A DNA stretch of 11,035 nucleotides from an uncultured beta proteobacterium. GTDB lineage: Bacteria > Pseudomonadota > Gammaproteobacteria > Burkholderiales > Rhodocyclaceae. Positions 6,890 through 11,035 of the stretch are shown here, in pieces. The number at the start of each line of letters is the position of its first letter. Position 1 is the stretch's first letter. The DNA lies in NCBI GenBank assembly GCA_903933395.1, contig CAIZKA010000196.1, forward strand, positions 1 to 11,035, in the 5' to 3' direction. The position numbers and the translations under genes are program-made. Below the pieces are notes generated by a model. The model did not search any database, was not told the origin of the DNA, and saw only the letters and a list, made by a program, of their open reading frames with translations.

Positions 6890-8556
6890 GCGACCCTCGC
6901 ATGTCGGCACTGATGGACCGTGAGTCGGCTTGATCCGCACTCGCAGAGTTCTTCCTCGTCGATGGCGAAATTCTCGAGGCGGGTGCTGCGATAACGCGCG
7001 AAGAAAGGCCGCAGCCGGTCTTCGATGCCGCGGTCGTATGCCGGCTTGACGACGTGGGTTGCGCCGAGCGTGACCTTGACGATGCGCCCGTCCTTTGCCA
7101 CCAGTTCCCCGTCCTTGAAGACGTAGTCGGGCGTCCTGAACATCGCCTCGCGGTCTTCGTGGTCGGTGTAGACAGTAATGTCGGCGCCGGCGCCGATGCC
7201 GAGGTGGCCGCGATCGGCGAGGCCGAGAATTTTGGCCGGGCCGGCACGGGTCATGATTGCCATCTCGTTCAGCGTGTATTCGCGGGTGATACTGCCCAGC
7301 GTGCTCGCTGCTGCGGCATCCGGGTTGAGCCGCGCCAGTTGCTCGTTGCGGAAAGTCTTGTCCATCAGCAGGCGGATCAAGTGCGGATAGGTCGTAAACG
7401 GAGCGCCGTTCGGGTGGTCGGTGGTCAGGAATATCCGCCAGGGGTCATCGACCGAGAGGAAGATCTCGAGGCCGATCGCCCACTGCAGCGCATTGACGAA
7501 GTTCTGGTCGCGATAGCGGAAGGGGACGACGCCGCAACCGGCGTCGCATTCGATGTCCATCACCACCCACTTGTTCGGGCTGGCGAATTTGCGGTTGCGG
7601 TGCTGCGACATGTTGTCGCCCGAGGCTGTGACGGTCTGGCCGAAAAGGATCTGGCCGACATCGGCTGAAATGTTCGGGTTGCGGTTGATCGCTTCGGCGA
7701 TGCGTGCCGCGCCGGAAGAAAACTTGCGGTCGCCCTCCGTGCCGTAGCTATGAAACTGGATATGCGTCAGATGCATCGGCAGACCCTCGATGCCGGAGAT
7801 TGTCTCCAGTGTCGTATCAACGTTGCCGGGGACCCCGAGGTTGCAGCCGTGCACATGCAAGGGATGCGGTACGCCAAGATCCTCGATCGCCTGTGCCAGC
7901 GTCAGCAGGATCGCCCGCGGCGTGATCCCATAGCGCGGTGAGGTTTCGTCGAGATCAAGCTTGCGCGCGTTGAACTTGAAGGCATTGATGCCGCCCGGAT
8001 TGACCACCTTGATGCCGATGCATTGGGTTACGTCGAGGGTCCAGGCGACGTAATCGTTGATCAGTTTCTGGTCCGCCCCTTCCCGCATCAGCGAAAGCAG
8101 CAAGTCGTCATTGCCCAGCAAGGCGTAGCCGCCCTTGTCCACGATGGGAACGTCGCCCATTTCCATGTGGGCCTGGCGTGCGTTGGTCGGCAACAGCGCC
8201 GGCTCGAAACAGGCGGTATAGCCCATTTCGGCGTAGCGATAGCCCGTGGCCAGGGTCGAGGGCGCAGCATGGCCGCAGCAGGCCCGTGTCAGTTCGGTCC
8301 GGGCAAGCAGGTCGGCGCGGTGGTCCTCGGGCAGCAGCGCCCGGGCAATGTTCACCTTGCCGCCGCCGATGTGCGTATGCATGTCGATGGCCCCGGCCAT
8401 GACGACCTTGCCGGAAACGTCATAGTCCTGATCCGGTCGTGCGCTGTCGCCGGGGTCGGCAACGATGCGTCCGTCGCGGATGTAGATATCGCGCACGGTT
8501 CCGTTTGCCCCGTTGGCGGGGTCATAGATACGTCCACCCTTGAGTCTGATCAACAT
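6886..8556 (-). CDS. fhcA: Formyltransferase/hydrolase complex subunit A (amidohydrolase)
   Basis: A 556-residue member of the amidohydrolase superfamily homologous to formylmethanofuran dehydrogenase subunit A. It hydrolyses the formyl carrier to release formate. Visible metal-site features in order are: HTH at residues 60-62 (AIDMHTHIGGG), Lys183 (GIKVVNPGG, the likely carboxylated bridging lysine), the HVHG and HLTHIQFHS histidines (234-236, 262-269), and Asp380 (LTTDHPNGAPF). The C-terminus is Cys-rich (Cys538, Cys540, Cys550). The start at 8556 has AGGA seven bases upstream that overlaps the TAG of fhcB, so it is coupled to fhcB after a 9-base gap. Length and motifs are typical of bacterial FhcA; the assignment of individual ligands is from family knowledge. 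Confidence 0.96.
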   Translation of the reverse strand: MLIRLKGGRIYDPANGANGTVRDIYIRDGRIVADPGDSARPDQDYDVSGKVVMAGAIDMHTHIGGGKVNIARALLPEDHRADLLARTELTRACCGHAAPSTLATGYRYAEMGYTACFEPALLPTNARQAHMEMGDVPIVDKGGYALLGNDDLLLSLMREGADQKLINDYVAWTLDVTQCIGIKVVNPGGINAFKFNARKLDLDETSPRYGITPRAILLTLAQAIEDLGVPHPLHVHGCNLGVPGNVDTTLETISGIEGLPMHLTHIQFHSYGTEGDRKFSSGAARIAEAINRNPNISADVGQILFGQTVTASGDNMSQHRNRKFASPNKWVVMDIECDAGCGVVPFRYRDQNFVNALQWAIGLEIFLSVDDPWRIFLTTDHPNGAPFTTYPHLIRLLMDKTFRNEQLARLNPDAAAASTLGSITREYTLNEMAIMTRAGPAKILGLADRGHLGIGAGADITVYTDHEDREAMFRTPDYVFKDGELVAKDGRIVKVTLGATHVVKPAYDRGIEDRLRPFFARYRSTRLENFAIDEEELCECGSSRLTVHQCRHARVA

Positions 8557-8565
8557 TGGATGTTC

Positions 8566-9825
8566 CTAAAGTGCCTGCTCGATGGCCGTCAGGGCCTCTG
8601 CGACACTCGGCAGCGGACTGTCCGCGAGCTTGCGCAAGCGTATTGCCATGACGCCATCACTGCGGAAAAAATGTCCCGCATGGTGCAGGCCCGGTGTTGC
8701 TACCGGGATGAAGACTGCCGGTGCCTTGGTAAAGCGCATTGCCGGACTGCCGAGGACGATGGTCGGCACATCGGTTTCCGGCGGCAGGCGCAGCGGATCG
8801 AAGGCGGAAATCCATAACAACACGTCAGCATTTCTGCCGGCGAGCAGGCGATCAGTGCCAAAGTGATAAGCGTCGTATTCCGGGACGCCTCGTCCAAAAC
8901 CGGTGCGCAAGGGGAGTCCGGTCTGCCAGAGCGTCACCTGATTGGCGGTGACGTCGGCGTCATTGCCTCCGAGCGGTAAGCCGGCGAATCGCGTCGTCTC
9001 GTTCAGGTCGGAGACCAGCCCGCAGATCGACTGCACGATCAACTCGCCATGCGGCTGATCAAGGTCGGCGGCAGCCCAGGCGACGACACCGTATTTCGCC
9101 TTGCGCATCTCGTCCGCCAGGCCGTTCAAGATTTCCATATCAAGGCCCGCAACCCGGACGGCTTGGAGCGGGCGATTCGCGACCAGACAGCGCAGCGCCC
9201 CAAAAACCTCGCCGAGCTTGTTTGTAGGGCAGTCCAACACGCGAGCATCCGCGGGCGCCTTCGGTCGGGCACCCAAATAGACTACAGATCGTTGCATCGG
9301 TCCATCGCTGAAGGGCGAGTCTAACGGGTCGATCAGGCGCTCTGCAAAGCGCGGAAAGCGACTGTTAGTCTCCGTGCCGACGATCAGCACGAAATCCGCA
9401 CGGCTCCTGACCTCGGCAAAGGTCGTCACGATCCAGCCGCTGTCCTGGAGCACCAGCAGGTTGCGCGACAACGCTGTCGAATTCATGTGGTCCACGATTG
9501 CGCCGATCCGGTTGGCCATGCTCAGCGCAGCGCGAACTCCGCCAACGTCAGCAGCGAGGCCGCTGATCAGCGGCTGGCTTGCTTCCCGAAGCAGGACTGC
9601 TGCGCTGTCGACGCACTGTGCGAGCGGTGCGGAAAGATTCCCGATCGATCCATTCGCGCTCGGGGTCCCTGAATTGGCAGCGAACAATCGGGCACCTCTT
9701 TCGCATGCCTTGGCTTCGGCGCTAAGTGAATTTTCGCTAACCCGGATGTCAAGATCGTCGCAAGCAAGCCCGCAAAAGGGGCAGGAAACGTTGGTAATCA
9801 GTCGCGATTCAATGGGAAGGCTCAT
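8566..9825 (-). CDS. fhcB: Formyltransferase/hydrolase complex subunit B
   Basis: A 419-residue protein related to the molybdo/tungstopterin subunit B of archaeal formylmethanofuran dehydrogenase. Near the N-terminus CPFCGLACDDL gives C-X2-C-X3-C at 15, 18 and 22, and Cys41 (KACERG) completes the usual four. In the region where the archaeal enzyme has the metal-ligating Cys or selenocysteine (about residues 116-122, STALSRN) no Cys is present. That fits a bacterial FhcB without redox catalysis. It is the first gene of the operon. The start ATG at 9825 has only a modest GGAA upstream; the next in-frame Met is far inside. A sigma-54-like element lies 77 bases upstream. It ends with TAG that overlaps the fhcA ribosome binding site. 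Confidence 0.94.
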   Translation of the reverse strand: MSLPIESRLITNVSCPFCGLACDDLDIRVSENSLSAEAKACERGARLFAANSGTPSANGSIGNLSAPLAQCVDSAAVLLREASQPLISGLAADVGGVRAALSMANRIGAIVDHMNSTALSRNLLVLQDSGWIVTTFAEVRSRADFVLIVGTETNSRFPRFAERLIDPLDSPFSDGPMQRSVVYLGARPKAPADARVLDCPTNKLGEVFGALRCLVANRPLQAVRVAGLDMEILNGLADEMRKAKYGVVAWAAADLDQPHGELIVQSICGLVSDLNETTRFAGLPLGGNDADVTANQVTLWQTGLPLRTGFGRGVPEYDAYHFGTDRLLAGRNADVLLWISAFDPLRLPPETDVPTIVLGSPAMRFTKAPAVFIPVATPGLHHAGHFFRSDGVMAIRLRKLADSPLPSVAEALTAIEQAL

Positions 9826-9901
9826 ACCGGAATTCCGAGCATAATCAATTCGTCAGTCGGGTCGCAAATCCTACCCGTGGAGTTTATTCGCCGATTCAGT
9901 C

Positions 9902-9916
9902 GCAGGGATCGTGCCA
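9902..9916 (-). promoter_or_regulatory. Candidate sigma-54 promoter for the fhc operon
   Basis: The minus strand reads TGGCACGATCCCTGC. Against the -24/-12 consensus TGGCACG-N4-TTGC it matches 10 of 11 specified bases with the required GG-N10-GC spacing. Transcription would start near 9890, giving a leader of about 65 bases before fhcB. Motif recognition only. Confidence 0.5.
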
Positions 9917-10143
9917 GTGCAATAAATCGCCGCCAAAGTGCACCGGAAGTGCCCGGTACGTCCCTTCGCCGCCCCGGCCTTACTGATTGTGCTTGCCGCC
10001 ATGCCAAACCCGGTAAATCGGCCTTGATCCGGGCGGGTCGTTTTGAATCTGCGCATGGCGCCAGCGCAACTCCCCCTTGCCTCGACACCTGAAACGAGTC
10101 GAACGGATTTCCGGTCTGTCATTCCGGGTATATCCTCTGTACT

Positions 10144-10158
10144 GTATCACTTTGATAC
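10144..10158. promoter_or_regulatory. Perfect palindrome GTATCA-N3-TGATAC, probable operator
   Basis: GTATCA (10144-10149) and TGATAC (10153-10158) are exact inverted repeats around CTT. The site is too short for a terminator and has no T-tract. It lies 228 bases upstream of the sigma-54-like element for fhcB and 263 bases upstream of the one for the mptG-like gene, a distance range used by enhancer-binding activators. The regulator is unknown. Confidence 0.45.
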
Positions 10159-10331
10159 CCTGAGCATGACCAAACCGGCGGACAGACGCTCCTTTCAAAG
10201 AGATCCCTTGACCGGGTTGCGTTGAGGGGTCCGGCGTGAGGGCGCCTCTCCCTGAAAGCCGTTCCCGGCCTCTCCGGCAGCAGTTTGTGCCCCGGTGACA
10301 AGGTTCGGCGTGATTCGAGGAGGCAACGAGG

Positions 10332-10415
10332 ATGACAATCTGTGCCAATAACGGGGCGGAAGTTCCGATTATGGGGCGCACAAGGGAAGGCGCGCTGCCG
10401 ATATCGTCACGATAG
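10332..10415 (+). CDS. Possible 27-residue small protein or leader peptide
   Basis: An ATG at 10332 is preceded by GAGGAGG (10317-10323) with eight bases between, the best ribosome binding site in the region. The frame gives MTICANNGAEVPIMGRTREG and seven more residues before TAG. It is in the same frame as the mptG-like gene, whose start is 42 bases further on, and that single TAG is the only in-frame stop between them. No similarity is recognised and the peptide has no signal or membrane segment. It could be a leader peptide, a real small protein, or chance. Confidence 0.3.
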   Translation: MTICANNGAEVPIMGRTREGALPISSR

Positions 10416-10420
10416 GCCGG

Positions 10421-10436
10421 TGGCAGGCTAGTTGCT
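10421..10436 (+). promoter_or_regulatory. Candidate sigma-54 promoter for the mptG-like gene
   Basis: TGGCAGGCTAGTTGCT matches the -24/-12 consensus TGGCACG-N4-TTGCW at all but one specified base, with GG-N10-GC spacing. Transcription would start near 10447, leaving only about 11 bases before the ATG at 10458. That short leader would remove most of the ribosome binding site, which weakens the case. Confidence 0.4.
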
Positions 10437-10457
10437 TGCAAAGTGGGAATGACCCAT

Positions 10458-11035
10458 ATGACCATCCCATTCACGGCACGAGGGGCGCAGATCACGGTGC
10501 TTGCGCCGGCGCGACTGCACCTGGGATTCATGGACCTGAACGGCGACCTCGGCCGCAGCTTCGGAAGTCTTGGCCTGACAATTTCAAACTTGAGGACCGT
10601 GGTCGAGGCCGGGGCAGCAGATGAAATGAGTGCCGAAGGCGAGGACTGCACCCGGGCAATGCGTATCGCCGAGCGCCTCAGCGGTTTGCAGGGAATTCCG
10701 GGCAATGCCCGGATTGTTGTACGGCAGGCGATTCCTGCGCACGCTGGATTTGGTTCGGGCACCCAGCTCGCGCTGGCGGTCGGCAGTGCCCTGGCAAGGG
10801 TAAATGGATGGGATCTGTCGCCCAGGACCATCGCCCGGCTCTCCGGCAGGGGTGCCCGTTCCGGAATCGGCATCGGTGCCTTTGAAACAGGTGGCTTCAT
10901 TGTCGATGGCGGGCGTGGCGCGGATGACTCGCCGCCACACGTAGTTTCCAGGTTGTCCTTTCCCGAATCGTGGCGCATCCTGCTCGTGTTCGACAGCCTT
11001 GATCAGGGTATCCATGGCAGCAACGAGTCGGCGGC
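10458..11035 (+). CDS. Beta-ribofuranosylaminobenzene 5'-phosphate synthase-like (MptG-type GHMP-fold enzyme), partial
   Basis: The 192 visible residues run off the window. The family joins 4-hydroxybenzoate or 4-aminobenzoate to phosphoribosyl pyrophosphate with loss of CO2, an early committed step of (tetrahydro)methanopterin synthesis. Diagnostic segments are APARLHLGFMDLNGDLGRSFGSLGL (about residues 16-40), the GHMP glycine loop IPAHAGFGSGTQLALAVG (92-109), RGARSGIGIGAFETGGFIVDGG (131-152) and WRILLVFDSLDQGIHGSNE (172-190). ATG at 10458 is chosen because GTGGGA ends nine bases upstream; an in-frame ATG at 10449 abuts that sequence and is less likely. It is divergent from the fhc operon. 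Its presence fits the H4MPT-dependent Fhc pathway next door. Confidence in the family is high; the end is not seen. Confidence 0.9.
   Translation, partial: MTIPFTARGAQITVLAPARLHLGFMDLNGDLGRSFGSLGLTISNLRTVVEAGAADEMSAEGEDCTRAMRIAERLSGLQGIPGNARIVVRQAIPAHAGFGSGTQLALAVGSALARVNGWDLSPRTIARLSGRGARSGIGIGAFETGGFIVDGGRGADDSPPHVVSRLSFPESWRILLVFDSLDQGIHGSNESA

Larger units (their letters stand above)
9826..10457. other. Divergent intergenic region between fhcB and the mptG-like gene
   Basis: 632 bases without a recognisable protein or RNA gene. It contains two sigma-54-like elements facing outward (9902-9916 and 10421-10436), a perfect 15-base palindrome near the middle (10144-10158), and a 27-codon open frame with a strong ribosome binding site (10332-10415). 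Longer open frames on the minus strand here have composition unlike a protein and no homology I recognise. Confidence 0.7.

Noticed and set aside
6890..6940. Longer upstream start for fhcD at 6940
   Set aside because: The Ftr family begins MIINGVTIDETFAEAF; the start at 6889 matches and has an ATGA overlap and a ribosome binding site.
9940..9952. GCAC-N5-GTGC as a possible NtrC site beside the fhcB-facing sigma-54-like element
   Set aside because: NtrC sites need seven bases between GCAC and GTGC (GCAC-C-N5-G-GTGC); here there are only five and the flanks do not match.
9822..10122. Two short minus-strand open frames (9822-10088 and 9871-10122) just upstream of fhcB, one overlapping the fhcB ATG by ATGA, the other with GAGGA ten bases before its ATG
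   Set aside because: Both have Arg/Ser/Thr-rich sequence with no hydrophobic core or family resemblance; the overlap looks like coincidence. A conserved leader ORF is not fully excluded.
9980..10978. A 332-codon open frame on the minus strand opposite the mptG-like gene
   Set aside because: Composition is Pro/Ser/Arg-rich without domain structure, and it lies antisense to a clear GHMP-family protein.
1..11035. Mobile elements, CRISPR arrays, tRNA or rRNA genes
   Set aside because: No terminal inverted repeats with transposase, no regularly spaced repeats, and no cloverleaf or rRNA-like sequence was found on reading both strands; gene content and style are uniform.

Overview
The window is a methylotrophy gene cluster. 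It holds a lanthanide-type (XoxF) periplasmic methanol dehydrogenase module and the genes of the tetrahydromethanopterin (H4MPT)-linked formyltransferase/hydrolase complex (Fhc). The beginning of a pterin-biosynthesis gene lies on the opposite strand. The moderately GC-rich sequence, dense operon packing, Gram-negative signal peptides and bacterial fhcBADC order point to a methylotrophic proteobacterium. A betaproteobacterial methylotroph (Rhodocyclales/Nitrosomonadales-like) is my best guess, but this is an impression from protein style, not a proof.

Layout, read in the direction of transcription (minus strand, right to left). fhcB (9825-8566), fhcA (8556-6886), fhcD (6889-5993) and fhcC (5996-5184) are packed with 4-base ATGA overlaps or a 9-base gap. 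A YVTN seven-bladed beta-propeller protein (5157-4090, 26 bases after fhcC) and an MxaD-like SRPBCC periplasmic protein (4033-3518) follow. A 512-base non-coding stretch comes next, with a candidate promoter and an 18-base inverted repeat. Then come xoxF (3005-1194), a strong hairpin/T-tract, the cytochrome c gene xoxG (955-506), a second hairpin/T-tract, and xoxJ (410 to beyond the window edge, truncated). On the plus strand, after a 632-base divergent intergenic region, a beta-RFAP synthase-like GHMP-family gene (mptG-type) starts at 10458 and runs off the right edge.

How the genes fit together. XoxF oxidises methanol to formaldehyde or formate in the periplasm using PQQ and a lanthanide. 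XoxG takes the electrons. XoxJ and MxaD are accessory factors. Formaldehyde reaching the cytosol is carried on H4MPT, and Fhc converts formyl-H4MPT to formate by way of a methanofuran-type carrier. The divergent gene should make the first committed H4MPT precursor. Substrate oxidation, C1 oxidation and cofactor synthesis are therefore encoded side by side.

The most interesting non-coding signals are these. Two close matches to the sigma-54 -24/-12 promoter lie in the divergent region, one facing fhcB and one facing the mptG-like gene, with a perfect GTATCA-N3-TGATAC palindrome almost midway. Two intrinsic-terminator-like hairpins interrupt xoxF-xoxG-xoxJ, the second running into the xoxJ ribosome binding site. 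A 27-codon small ORF with a near-ideal Shine-Dalgarno sits just upstream of, and in frame with, the mptG-like gene. I see no tRNA, rRNA, CRISPR array, insertion sequence or other sign of mobile DNA.
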